From: Synechococcus sp. KORDI-49
GTDB lineage: Bacteria; Cyanobacteriota; Cyanobacteriia; PCC-6307; Cyanobiaceae
Length of the DNA stretch: 64,000 bases
Assembly (NCBI RefSeq): GCF_000737575.1
Contig: NZ_CP006270.1
Span: forward strand, 2,297,163-2,361,162
Direction of reading: 5' to 3'
Shown here: positions 1 to 7,642 of the stretch, one piece after another
Position numbering within the stretch: the first letter of the stretch is position 1
Layout of the letters: each line of letters begins with the position of its first letter
Notes under the pieces: model-generated
The model's input: the letters and a program-made list of their open reading frames with translations, nothing else
Told to the model about the DNA's origin: nothing
The model's database searches: none
Translations under genes and position numbers: made by a program

Positions 1-162
1 GAGCAGGCTGCGGGAGACCGCGACGGTGTCCTCGACGTAGTCACCGCTGAGACGGGCTTCGGCATCTCCGCTGCAGGCGCTGAGAAGCAGGCAGAGAGAC
101 AATCCGAGGGCGATGGTCACTCGGGAGAGAGGCTTCAGCAGACGTGCCAGGGCGGAGAGCAT
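1..162 (-). CDS. psb27: Photosystem II assembly lipoprotein Psb27 (N-terminal part)
   Basis: The first 54 codons are visible; the gene runs off the left edge. It begins with a lipoprotein signal peptide: a basic start, a hydrophobic stretch and the lipobox LLSAC followed by SGDAEARLSGDYVEDTV. The GDYVEDTV segment right after the lipidated cysteine is what I recall for cyanobacterial Psb27, which binds CP43 on the lumenal side and helps manganese-cluster assembly. The start lies 25 bp downstream of the proS stop on the same strand, and proS-psb27 linkage fits marine Synechococcus. Most of the mature protein is outside the window, so the name rests on the N-terminus and the context. Confidence 0.8.
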   Translation of the reverse strand, partial: MLSALARLLKPLSRVTIALGLSLCLLLSACSGDAEARLSGDYVEDTVAVSRSLL

Positions 163-187
163 CGATCCGTTGTGACTGGGTGGGACT

Positions 188-1969
188 TTAAGGGCGAAGG
201 GCGCTGATCAGAGCACTGAGGGCTTCGCCGTGGTGAAGCTTGCTCACCTGCCGTCCACGGCGCTGAACCAGTTCCACCAATCCGTCCGCCGCATCGCGTC
301 CCACCACGATTCGCCAGGGGATTCCGATCAGATCCGCATCTTTGAATTTCACACCTGCCCGTTCGCGGCGGTCATCCAGCAGTGCGTCGACCCCTGCTTG
401 CAGGAGGCTGTCGTAGAGCTGCGTGCCAAGGGCGGCCTGGCCCTCGTCCTGGATGTTGGCCACCACCACGATCGCCTCGAAGGGGGCCATCGCTTCCGGC
501 CAGCAGATGCCGGCCTCATCGTGATGCTGTTCAACGGCGGCCTGGGCCAGGCGGGAGATCCCGATGCCGTAACACCCCATCCAGAAGGGTTCCTCCTGCC
601 CAGCCTCGTTTGTGAAACGGCTCTGCAGCGCTGTGGAGTACTTGCGTCCGAGCTGAAAGATGTGCCCGACTTCGATGCCCCTCCTTGCCTCCAGTCGTGC
701 CTCGGGGTTGTGCACACAGGCTTCGCCCGCTCTGGCGGTGCGCAGGTCGACGGCCGCTGGTGTGCCTCCCAGCTCAGCCCAGGTGCAATGGCTGCGATGC
801 ATGTCCGGCTGATTGGCTCCGCAGCAGAAGCTGTCCAGGGTCGTGGCCGTCGCGTCGGCAAGGCGCAGGAAGCGCGTTCTCCAGCTGGAGGCCCCGGACA
901 GCAGCGCATCGTCCAGATCCGGACCGATCGATCCGAAGGGGATCCCGCTCAAGCCCTGGCGGCTGATGTCCTCCGTTGTGATGCTTCGGCAGTCCAGCAC
1001 TCCTGCACCCAGTTCAACGCTCAGGGCGTTGATGAGTTTCACGTCATTGAGCTCCTGATCACCCCGCAGGCTCAGCAGAACGGGTTGCTCCTCGCCGTCC
1101 TCGAGCCTCGCCACCAGCAGCAGCACTTTGACCATCTGTGAGGGGTGCCAGCCCTGCGTCTCGCAGACGGCCGCGATGCTGGTCTGGCCTGGGGTTTCCA
1201 CCAGTGTCATCCCAGCCGTCTGAAGCGGTACTGCCGGAGACGGCAGCGAGACCGCCTTCTCCTGGTTGGCGGAATACACCCCGTCGTCGCTGATCAGAAT
1301 CAGATCTTCACCGGCATCCGCCGTCACCATGAACTCCTGGGACGCGGCTCCTCCGATCGCGCCACTGTCGGCATCCACGGGAACAGCCTCAAGGCCGCAG
1401 CGCTCGAAGATGCGTCGGTAGGCCTGATCCATGCGCTCGTAGGTGGCCCGAAGATCCGCCTCATCCGCATGGAAGGAGTAAGCGTCTTTCATGATGAATT
1501 CGCGTCCCCGCATGAGCCCGAAGCGAGGGCGGATCTCGTCCCGGAACTTGGTCTGGATCTGATACAGGTTCACCGGCAGCTGTCGGTAGGACCGGAGCAG
1601 ATCGCCGGCAAGGCTCGTGATCACCTCTTCGTGGGTGGGTCCCAGTCCCAGCTGGCGACCCTGGCGGTCTTCGAGGTGAAACATGATTCCTTCGCCGGCG
1701 GTGTAGCCCTGCCAGCGCCCGCTGCGTTGCCACAGTTCAGCCGGATGCAGCTGCGGGAGCAGCGATTCCAGAGCACCAGCGCCGTTCATCTCCTCCCGGA
1801 CGATGGCTGTGATCCGCTGCAGGACCCTCCACATCAGAGGCAGATACGCATAGATGCCGGATCCGACACGCCGGATGTAGCCCGCCCGAAGAAGCAGTTG
1901 GTGAGATGTGATCTCCGCTTCGGAGGGAACATCCCTGAGCGTCACCAACATCAGGCCGGAGACGCGCAT
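188..1969 (-). CDS. proS: Prolyl-tRNA synthetase
   Basis: Charges tRNA-Pro with proline in the cytoplasm. The 593-residue protein has the class II synthetase core: motif 2-like FRDEIRPRFGLMRGREFIMKDAYSF, and motif 3 in the GCYGIGISRL segment. Between them lies a YbaK-type editing insertion, as in bacterial-type ProS, and an anticodon-binding domain ends the protein. The reading frame stays open further upstream, but the start at MRVSGLMLVTLRDVPSEAE matches the usual N-terminus and avoids a low-complexity leader. It is followed by psb27 after 25 bp, probably in one transcript. Confidence 0.95.
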   Translation of the reverse strand: MRVSGLMLVTLRDVPSEAEITSHQLLLRAGYIRRVGSGIYAYLPLMWRVLQRITAIVREEMNGAGALESLLPQLHPAELWQRSGRWQGYTAGEGIMFHLEDRQGRQLGLGPTHEEVITSLAGDLLRSYRQLPVNLYQIQTKFRDEIRPRFGLMRGREFIMKDAYSFHADEADLRATYERMDQAYRRIFERCGLEAVPVDADSGAIGGAASQEFMVTADAGEDLILISDDGVYSANQEKAVSLPSPAVPLQTAGMTLVETPGQTSIAAVCETQGWHPSQMVKVLLLVARLEDGEEQPVLLSLRGDQELNDVKLINALSVELGAGVLDCRSITTEDISRQGLSGIPFGSIGPDLDDALLSGASSWRTRFLRLADATATTLDSFCCGANQPDMHRSHCTWAELGGTPAAVDLRTARAGEACVHNPEARLEARRGIEVGHIFQLGRKYSTALQSRFTNEAGQEEPFWMGCYGIGISRLAQAAVEQHHDEAGICWPEAMAPFEAIVVVANIQDEGQAALGTQLYDSLLQAGVDALLDDRRERAGVKFKDADLIGIPWRIVVGRDAADGLVELVQRRGRQVSKLHHGEALSALISALRP

Positions 1970-2114
1970 GATCGATCCCTGAAGTCGGCGAAAAGTTATC
2001 ACCGATCCGAACAGGTGCCGATCACTTAAGTGTCCGTCTCGCTTGAAAACCCGTGTGCGACATGAGTCTCGGCTGCTACGGTCCGAGCATTCCAGGCTGT
2101 CCAAGGGTTATCTC

Positions 2115-2579
2115 ATGTTTCCTCGGTCGGTTGAATCTGTTGCTTCGCAAATTCAACAATCGGTTGAAATCGTCGGGGATGTTGCAGCAACTGCGGCGCA
2201 GAGTGATGCTCTCGTCGGCATCGATGATGTTCAGAAATCACTGAACCGTTCCAGGGCTTCTGTATACCGGTACACCAACACAGACCCTCGGAACCTGAAT
2301 CCCCCTTTCAATCCGCGCAAGCTGAATCCTGAATACCGCAGTGATCAGAAGGATCCGCTGCTGTTTCATCCCAACGAGGTGGCGCGTTTCGCCAAGGATG
2401 TCCTGCGGATCAAGGAGGTCACTGTCGAGGTTCTGAACTCACCCTCCACCGCGACACAGCAGATGCTGGGTTCCATCCTCGAGGAGCTCAAGGGAATCCG
2501 TTCCCACCTTGAGGGCCTGTCGCAGCCGCCATCCGATCTCGATGCCAGGCGCGATCGTCAGGATCGGCCTGCTGCATGA
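2115..2579 (+). CDS. Conserved cyanobacterial protein, possible DNA-binding
   Basis: 154 residues, transcribed away from proS. Residues about 37-57 (VGIDDVQKSLNRSRASVYRYT) look like a short helix-turn-helix of the kind used to recognise DNA in small regulators, followed by a segment rich in Asn and Pro (NLNPPFNPRKLNPEY) and a predicted helical C-terminus. I recall similar proteins of unknown function in marine Synechococcus, but cannot name the family. The start at MFPRSVES was chosen because AAGG lies about 9 bases upstream; an in-frame ATG 72 bases earlier is possible. Any regulatory role is inference. Confidence 0.7.
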   Translation: MFPRSVESVASQIQQSVEIVGDVAATAAQSDALVGIDDVQKSLNRSRASVYRYTNTDPRNLNPPFNPRKLNPEYRSDQKDPLLFHPNEVARFAKDVLRIKEVTVEVLNSPSTATQQMLGSILEELKGIRSHLEGLSQPPSDLDARRDRQDRPAA

Positions 2580-2654
2580 GCCTGGGGTCGGTGACAGAAT
2601 GACGACATTCACCCTGTGACGAGATGAGGGTTCGGCTCCGGCCAACCCAACGAC

Positions 2655-2930
2655 ATGGCCACTGATCCGGCATTCCACCATCAGGACGATTCGTCCTCGA
2701 GTTCAGAGAGCGAAGACCCTTTCAGTCCGGGCCCCCCTGTCACGGCCCTGATCGGCCTGATCATTGCTCTCTCCAGCGTCGGCGCCCCTCTCGCTGCAGT
2801 CATCACCGATCGTTCCTCCGGATGGTCCGGGCTGACGCCCACCGCCCAGCAACGCGATGGATCTCCGCCCCCTCCCCCCTTCTCCCTCACCAGGGCTGGT
2901 CAATCTGCTGGTGGAGATCCCGGCTGGTAG
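2655..2930 (+). CDS. Small single-span membrane protein, hypothetical
   Basis: 91 residues: an acidic, Ser-rich N-terminus (DDSSSSSESED), one hydrophobic segment (residues about 28-48, VTALIGLIIALSSVGAPLAAV), then a Pro/Gly-rich tail. The last 74 bases overlap the start of ppa in another frame. The hydrophobic segment and Ser/Asp-rich head look protein-like rather than random. No convincing ribosome-binding site precedes the ATG, and the Pro-rich tail inside ppa may be non-conserved. Function unknown. Confidence 0.5.
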   Translation: MATDPAFHHQDDSSSSSESEDPFSPGPPVTALIGLIIALSSVGAPLAAVITDRSSGWSGLTPTAQQRDGSPPPPPFSLTRAGQSAGGDPGW

Positions 2931-3372
2931 CCGCAACAAATACGAATATTCCGCTGAAGCAGGGGTGATGGCACTCGACCGTGTGCTGCATTCCTCGGTC
3001 CGCTACCCCTTCGATTACGGCTTCATCCCCAACACGCTCGCGGAGGATGGCTCGCCTCTGGATGCCATGGTGATCATGGCGGAGCCCACGTTCGCAGGAT
3101 GCCTGATCAAGGCTCGTCCGATCGGCCTGCTGGATCTCCATGACCGGGGGGCGTACGACGCCAAGCTGCTCTGCGTGCCTGAGGCGGATCCACGTCAGCG
3201 GACCATCCGCAGCATCCGGCAGATCGCTCCATCCCAGCTTGAGGATGTCTCGGAATTCTTCCGCACTTATAAGAATTTTGAGGGCCGCGTCGTCACGATC
3301 GACGGCTGGCGGGACGTCGATGCGGTTCAACCGCTGCTCGACGCCTGCATCGCTGCGGCGAGATGCTTGTAA
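2857..3372 (+). CDS. ppa: Inorganic pyrophosphatase
   Basis: Hydrolyses pyrophosphate to phosphate and so pulls biosynthetic reactions forward. The 171-residue length is normal for bacterial family I. Signature residues are visible: EIPAGSRNKYEY near the N-terminus, RVLHSSVRYPFDYGFIPNTLAEDGSPLDAMVI with the metal-binding acidic residues, and a later conserved FFRTYKN motif. The start ATG is inside the end of the preceding small gene, so translation may be coupled. The ferredoxin gene follows after 31 bases on the same strand. Confidence 0.96.
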   Translation: MDLRPLPPSPSPGLVNLLVEIPAGSRNKYEYSAEAGVMALDRVLHSSVRYPFDYGFIPNTLAEDGSPLDAMVIMAEPTFAGCLIKARPIGLLDLHDRGAYDAKLLCVPEADPRQRTIRSIRQIAPSQLEDVSEFFRTYKNFEGRVVTIDGWRDVDAVQPLLDACIAAARCL

Positions 3373-3403
3373 GTTGGTGCGCACCTGAGACTTCGTACGA
3401 CCC

Positions 3404-3763
3404 GTGCCCACCATCCGTTTTGAGCAGGAAGGCCAGCAGGTTGGGTGCATTGAAGGGGCGAATCTCCGCAAGGCGGCTCTCGATGCCGGCATCAATCCCT
3501 ACAACGGCCTCAACAACCTCAACAACTGCAGCGGTGTCGGTCAGTGCGGCACCTGCGTGATGGAAGTTGTCGAGGGTGCCTCGAATCTGTCCCCGCGCAG
3601 CGATGTCGAGGAGGTGTACCTGGCGGATCGTCCGGCCAACTTCCGCCTCAGCTGCCGCACCACCGTCAATGGGGACGTCACCGTCCGCACCCGTCCATCC
3701 GAGGGGGTGGGTCGCGGCTCCAACAGCCTGATCGGCGCTGTGAAATCCCTGTTCGGGCGCTGA
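3404..3763 (+). CDS. 2Fe-2S ferredoxin (plant/adrenodoxin-like fold)
   Basis: 119-residue electron carrier. Cluster ligands are Cys42, Cys48 and Cys51 (NCSGVGQCGTC) and Cys84 (RLSCRT). The five-residue gap between the first two ligands is the spacing of adrenodoxin-type ferredoxins rather than the four-residue gap of photosynthetic PetF. The start is GTG, placed by the conserved PTIRFEQEG beginning. The C-terminal tail (RGSNSLIGAVKSLFGR) is predicted to be helical. It lies between ppa and an ArsC-like gene whose start is 3 bases past this stop, so these two are probably co-transcribed. The electron donor and acceptor are unknown. Confidence 0.88.
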   Translation: MPTIRFEQEGQQVGCIEGANLRKAALDAGINPYNGLNNLNNCSGVGQCGTCVMEVVEGASNLSPRSDVEEVYLADRPANFRLSCRTTVNGDVTVRTRPSEGVGRGSNSLIGAVKSLFGR

Positions 3764-3765
3764 TC

Positions 3766-4125
3766 TTGTCCGACCGCCTCCGGGTCTGGAGCTACAACCG
3801 CTGCAGCACCTGCCGTCGTGCCTTGGCCTGGTTGCAGGACCGTGGCCAGGATCATGATCTGTTCGACATCACGTCGGCCCCTCCTCTGGCAGCTGATCTG
3901 GCTCACGCCATGGACCAACTGGGCCGCAAGGCTCTGTTCAACACGAGTGGCCAGAGTTACCGCGCTCTCGGGGCTGCAGCGGTCAAGGCCATGAGCGATG
4001 CGGAGGCCCTCGAAGCTCTGTCCAGCGATGGGAAGCTGATCAAGAGACCGTTCGTGATCTGTCCTGACGGGACCGTGCTGGTGGGCTTCAAGCCTGAGGT
4101 CTGGTCGGAGACTCTGTCCGGTTGA
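3766..4125 (+). CDS. ArsC/Spx-family thioredoxin-fold protein
   Basis: 119 residues starting at a TTG two bases after the ferredoxin stop. The N-terminus has the family's WSYNRCSTCRRALAWL pattern with a CxxC pair, then a body like YffB/arsenate reductase (KALFNTSGQSYRALG, KLIKRPFVI) where the conserved RP helps form the active site. Family members reduce arsenate or act as thiol-based regulators; I cannot tell which applies here, and there is no ars operon nearby. The last 38 bases overlap the end of the facing membrane-protein gene. Confidence 0.85.
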   Translation: MSDRLRVWSYNRCSTCRRALAWLQDRGQDHDLFDITSAPPLAADLAHAMDQLGRKALFNTSGQSYRALGAAAVKAMSDAEALEALSSDGKLIKRPFVICPDGTVLVGFKPEVWSETLSG

Positions 4126-5593
4126 AGTTCAGACCATCCAGTTCGCTGATCAATGCATCGACGCCGCCCTGATCGCGCAGCTGACTGAAGCTGGAGCGTT
4201 TGAGATCCTCCAGCAGTGAAGCGAGCAGGTCCTGGCTGCGCTCCAGGATGGGTCCCTGATCGAGGACCCTGGCCAGTTCCTCCCAGAAGCGATCCAGGGT
4301 TTGTGTGCTGAGGGAATCGAGCACGGGATCCTTTTGTCCGATGCGTCCCCCGGCCCCTCTGGAGACATCGATCAGTGAGTCGACCAGACCACCGGCCAGC
4401 TGAAGGCTCAGTTCGCTTTCCGCGCGCTGCAGGGCCGGCAGACCTCTGAGGGCCTCCGGCCGAACCGAGCGCTCCATGCTCCGCTGCAGCAGGTGGCCCA
4501 GCAGAGCCACCAGCTGGGGGCGCAGATTCGGGCCCACCTGTGTGAGCAGCAGTGGCAGCCAGAGTCGTGCCAGCTCCGCGAGTTCCCGTTGTTCGTTCAC
4601 ATCGGTTGACTGGTAGCTGCAGAAGCTGCGGACTCGCTGAGGGAGCTGCGGAGAGCGGATCACCTGCTGAGCGGCATCCACCACCCGCACGGTGATCACC
4701 TCGAACAGCTCCAGCGCCAGCAGGGCCACGACGCCCCGACTGATCACCGCTCGCAGCGGTTCCAGTTGAATCAATCCCGCTCTCGACAGGCGTTCGGTGA
4801 CGGGTACCACCCGCAGCAGGCGTGCGAAGGGAAGCAGCAGCGGCAGGTCGATCCATCGCCGCAGCAGGGCGTCACGCCAGCGAATCGCCGGGTAACGCCG
4901 TTTCAGCCGCAGGGTCCGGAGCAGGATGTCGAGCAGGAACAGCAGCCGGAACGGGGTGTCGATCCGCCAGCTCAGATCCGTGGGTTGCCCGTTCGCATCA
5001 ATGCTGCGCCAGGTGTTGACCTGCACCAGCGGCAGGATCTTGACGGTCCAGAACTGCCGCTCGACAGCCCAGTCCGACTGGCTCAGGTGTCGGTCGCTGA
5101 GCAAGAAATCCGCTGACTGCTGAGCGGAATCCAGCCCGGCGCGGGTGCGGAGCTGGGATTTGATCTTTTCCAGGGCGCCGGCATTGCCGGAATTCAGGAA
5201 TGGATTCGTGGTGATCATCTCCGTGGTCAGCCGCGCCTGTTCCTGAAACAGACGCTTCACCTCCGGGTCTGCGGTTCCCCGCTCCACGGCGAGCCTGTCC
5301 AGGTCCTGGAAATGCCTCATGTAGGCCTGGGTGTCCCGATGGGGTTCGATGCCCTTGATCGGGTCGTAGAACGGCGTGATGTCCGGCAGCCAGGGCAACG
5401 GCACCGCCAGCGGCACGGAGGGCAGCGGATAGAGGTTGCGCTGAAGCCAGAAGTTGCGCAGCGGCAGATAGGTGGCGTCGAAAATCACCCAGGCAAGATT
5501 CGCTGCAGCCAACAACGCGAGCGCCTGGTCCCAGCGCCGCCAGGCTCTGGCGCGGTGGTGGAGCTTGAACCCTTGCCAGCGGGGGCGAACCAT
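4088..5593 (-). CDS. Conserved cyanobacterial membrane protein, function unknown
   Basis: 501 residues. There is a membrane segment near the N-terminus (ALALLAAANLAWVIFDATYL, about residues 24-43), then a soluble stretch, and a second hydrophobic region near residues 215-290 (PFRLLFLLDILLRTL, WIDLPLLLPFARLL, AVISRGVVALLALELFEVI). The C-terminal third is helical and charged. This arrangement, starting RPRWQGFKLHHRARAWRRWDQAL, is what I associate with an uncharacterised membrane protein common in cyanobacteria; an ion-channel-like role would be a guess. It is divergent from lepB and convergent with the ArsC-like gene. Confidence 0.8.
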   Translation of the reverse strand: MVRPRWQGFKLHHRARAWRRWDQALALLAAANLAWVIFDATYLPLRNFWLQRNLYPLPSVPLAVPLPWLPDITPFYDPIKGIEPHRDTQAYMRHFQDLDRLAVERGTADPEVKRLFQEQARLTTEMITTNPFLNSGNAGALEKIKSQLRTRAGLDSAQQSADFLLSDRHLSQSDWAVERQFWTVKILPLVQVNTWRSIDANGQPTDLSWRIDTPFRLLFLLDILLRTLRLKRRYPAIRWRDALLRRWIDLPLLLPFARLLRVVPVTERLSRAGLIQLEPLRAVISRGVVALLALELFEVITVRVVDAAQQVIRSPQLPQRVRSFCSYQSTDVNEQRELAELARLWLPLLLTQVGPNLRPQLVALLGHLLQRSMERSVRPEALRGLPALQRAESELSLQLAGGLVDSLIDVSRGAGGRIGQKDPVLDSLSTQTLDRFWEELARVLDQGPILERSQDLLASLLEDLKRSSFSQLRDQGGVDALISELDGLNFNRTESPTRPQA

Positions 5594-5672
5594 GGGGGTA
5601 CGAAGTGCGGCCCGGGAAGTGAGCTCGTCACACTCCTTCTATCGTGGTGCAGATTCACAGAGAAGTGATCCG

Positions 5673-6389
5673 TTGGCAGGCGATCAGAAGCAGGAGCGTC
5701 GATCGAACTCCAACGAAGGCGACAGGGCTCATCAACAAGGCACGAAAACCCACCCTTTCTGGGATTTCTGGGCACCGGTGCTGTTCACCCTGGCGTTGTA
5801 TCTGGGGATCCGACAGATGGTGGTGGAGGCTCGCTACATCCCGTCGGGTTCGATGCTTCCCGGACTGCAGATCCAGGACCGGCTTCTGGTGGAGAAGCTG
5901 ACCTTCCGGACCCGGCCCCCCAGACGAGGAGAGATCGTCGTGTTCAACTCTCCCTATGCATTCGACCCCGCTCTGCGGTCTCCCCAGCGGCCCTCTCCGC
6001 TCCGCTGCATTCTGGTGAATCTGCCTCTGGTGAGCTTCATTCCCGGACTGGCGAACCCCGCCTGTGATGCCTACATCAAACGGGTGATCGCCGTGGCCGG
6101 CGACCGTGTTGTGGTCAGCCCCAGTGGTGAGGTCATCCTGAACGGGGAGCCGCTCGAAGAGCCCTATGTCCAGCGTTTCTGTGCGGTCAACGAACAGGGG
6201 ATGAGTCCCTGTCGCACCATCGACACCACTGTGCCGGACGCGTCGGTGCTCGTGCTGGGAGACAACCGGCAAAACAGCTGGGACGGGCGCTTCTGGCCCG
6301 GTGGCCCATTCCTGCCGGAAAACGAGATTCTCGGCAGAGCCGTGATCCGGTTCTGGCCTCTCAACCGATTGGGGGGACTCAGCGACTGA
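5673..6389 (+). CDS. lepB: Signal peptidase I
   Basis: Membrane serine protease that removes Sec and Tat signal peptides. One transmembrane segment (about residues 24-42, VLFTLALYLGIRQMVVEARYI) leads into the catalytic Ser60 in PSGSM; the general base is Lys136 in YIKRVIAVAGD. The box E sequence LGDNRQNSWDGRFWPGGPF is intact. The TTG start was chosen because AGAGAAG lies about 9 bases upstream; an in-frame ATG at 5592 would instead overlap the divergent neighbour. The first residues (AGDQKQERRSNSNEGD) are hydrophilic. The 3' end overlaps the facing pyrC-like gene by 11 bases. Confidence 0.92.
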   Translation: MAGDQKQERRSNSNEGDRAHQQGTKTHPFWDFWAPVLFTLALYLGIRQMVVEARYIPSGSMLPGLQIQDRLLVEKLTFRTRPPRRGEIVVFNSPYAFDPALRSPQRPSPLRCILVNLPLVSFIPGLANPACDAYIKRVIAVAGDRVVVSPSGEVILNGEPLEEPYVQRFCAVNEQGMSPCRTIDTTVPDASVLVLGDNRQNSWDGRFWPGGPFLPENEILGRAVIRFWPLNRLGGLSD

Positions 6390-7638
6390 GCCCGCAGGCG
6401 GTGACCCTGCCACGCATCTCACGGTTCAGCAGAGCCAGGTTCGCGGCCATCGGAGCCGCGGCATCATCCTGGCGGACCTGCCAGGTCTGTTCAGGGTCGA
6501 ACAGCAGCCAGCGTCGGCTTCCGACAGCGAGCGCCTCGGGAGGCTGATCGATCAGAGCGGAGGGACCGAAGCTGAGCCCCTGCCAGAGCTGTTCGAGGCT
6601 GAAATCGCCGTTGCGAACCAAGGCATCCCAGAGCGCCGGAAGCACCAGGTGATGCCCGCTCAGCCCTGGGGGACGCTGATCCGGCGGGAGCAGCATGTCC
6701 TCCGCATCCATCGGAACGGCATGCACTGAGACGGCTCGGATCAGCTGCTCGCGCAGGGCCTGCTGCAGCGCTTCGCGGTCGGCGGCGCCTCCCAGCGATG
6801 GGTGCACCCGCCAGCTGGCATCCCCTCCGGGAAGATCCCCGCGATCCGCCAGCAGGTGCCACCAGCAGACGCTGGTGAGAGGGGGCAGCGCATCAGCGCG
6901 GAGAGACTCCACGGCAGCCGCCGTGGACACGTTCATCAGACGCAGCTGCCGTTCCGGGTGCCGCTGATGCAGGGCCAACAGCTGTCTCAGGGGCAGGGTC
7001 TCACTGGTTTCCGGATCCGGTGCCCAACCGGCCCGCAGGGTCTCAACGCCTTCGCGCACCATGCCATCCCCCTGCAGGGCGGGATCACGGGGGGCGACCA
7101 GCACCGGTGCCGATCCCATCTCTCCCAGCAGCAACCCACGTTCCAGCAGCGTCAGAGGAATCAGCGCATCGTCATCAGCAAGACCGATGGCCCCCAGATC
7201 GAGCAGATCACCATGGGACGCGAGTTCGGTTCCGGCACCTCCCCGGCTGAAGCCACCCCAGAGATGGATGGTCACCTCCCGCGGGTCATGGTCGCGGAAA
7301 CCGATCAACCGTTCCGGTGAATCGCGCCAGGTCGGGCTCCGCGGCAGCAGCGCCACCTGGCCGTAACCGGCTGCGGCAGCACAGCGTCGCAGGCTGTCGA
7401 GGGTTTCCGAACGGCCGCTGAATGGAGACTCCAGCACGGAGTGGGGATCCACCAGGCATGGGGCGATCAGCTGGCCGGAGGCCTCCGTGGCGGTCACGCC
7501 CAGCTGGATGGCTCTCTCCCGAGCCGCCTGATCAAATCCCTGCAGGACGCCGGATTCCAGCAGAACGGCCCCGTCCCGGACCGGCCGATCCGGACCTTGC
7601 AGGATCCGGATCGGATCCAGCAACAGGGTGTCGTTCAT
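6379..7638 (-). CDS. Dihydroorotase-like protein, probably non-catalytic
   Basis: 419 residues with the cyclic amidohydrolase layout of dihydroorotase. The metal-site residues are eroded. The usual HxH strand reads DPHSVLESP, so the second His is missing. The usual HVST motif reads NVST. The segment expected to contain the catalytic Asp reads AVSVHAVPM with no Asp. Such degenerate relatives (PyrC-prime type) can support aspartate carbamoyltransferase without being active themselves; whether that holds here is inference. The start ATG follows the phosphatase stop by 4 bases, so both are likely translated from one message. Confidence 0.82.
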   Translation of the reverse strand: MNDTLLLDPIRILQGPDRPVRDGAVLLESGVLQGFDQAARERAIQLGVTATEASGQLIAPCLVDPHSVLESPFSGRSETLDSLRRCAAAAGYGQVALLPRSPTWRDSPERLIGFRDHDPREVTIHLWGGFSRGGAGTELASHGDLLDLGAIGLADDDALIPLTLLERGLLLGEMGSAPVLVAPRDPALQGDGMVREGVETLRAGWAPDPETSETLPLRQLLALHQRHPERQLRLMNVSTAAAVESLRADALPPLTSVCWWHLLADRGDLPGGDASWRVHPSLGGAADREALQQALREQLIRAVSVHAVPMDAEDMLLPPDQRPPGLSGHHLVLPALWDALVRNGDFSLEQLWQGLSFGPSALIDQPPEALAVGSRRWLLFDPEQTWQVRQDDAAAPMAANLALLNREMRGRVTACGLSR

Positions 7639-7642
7639 GGCA

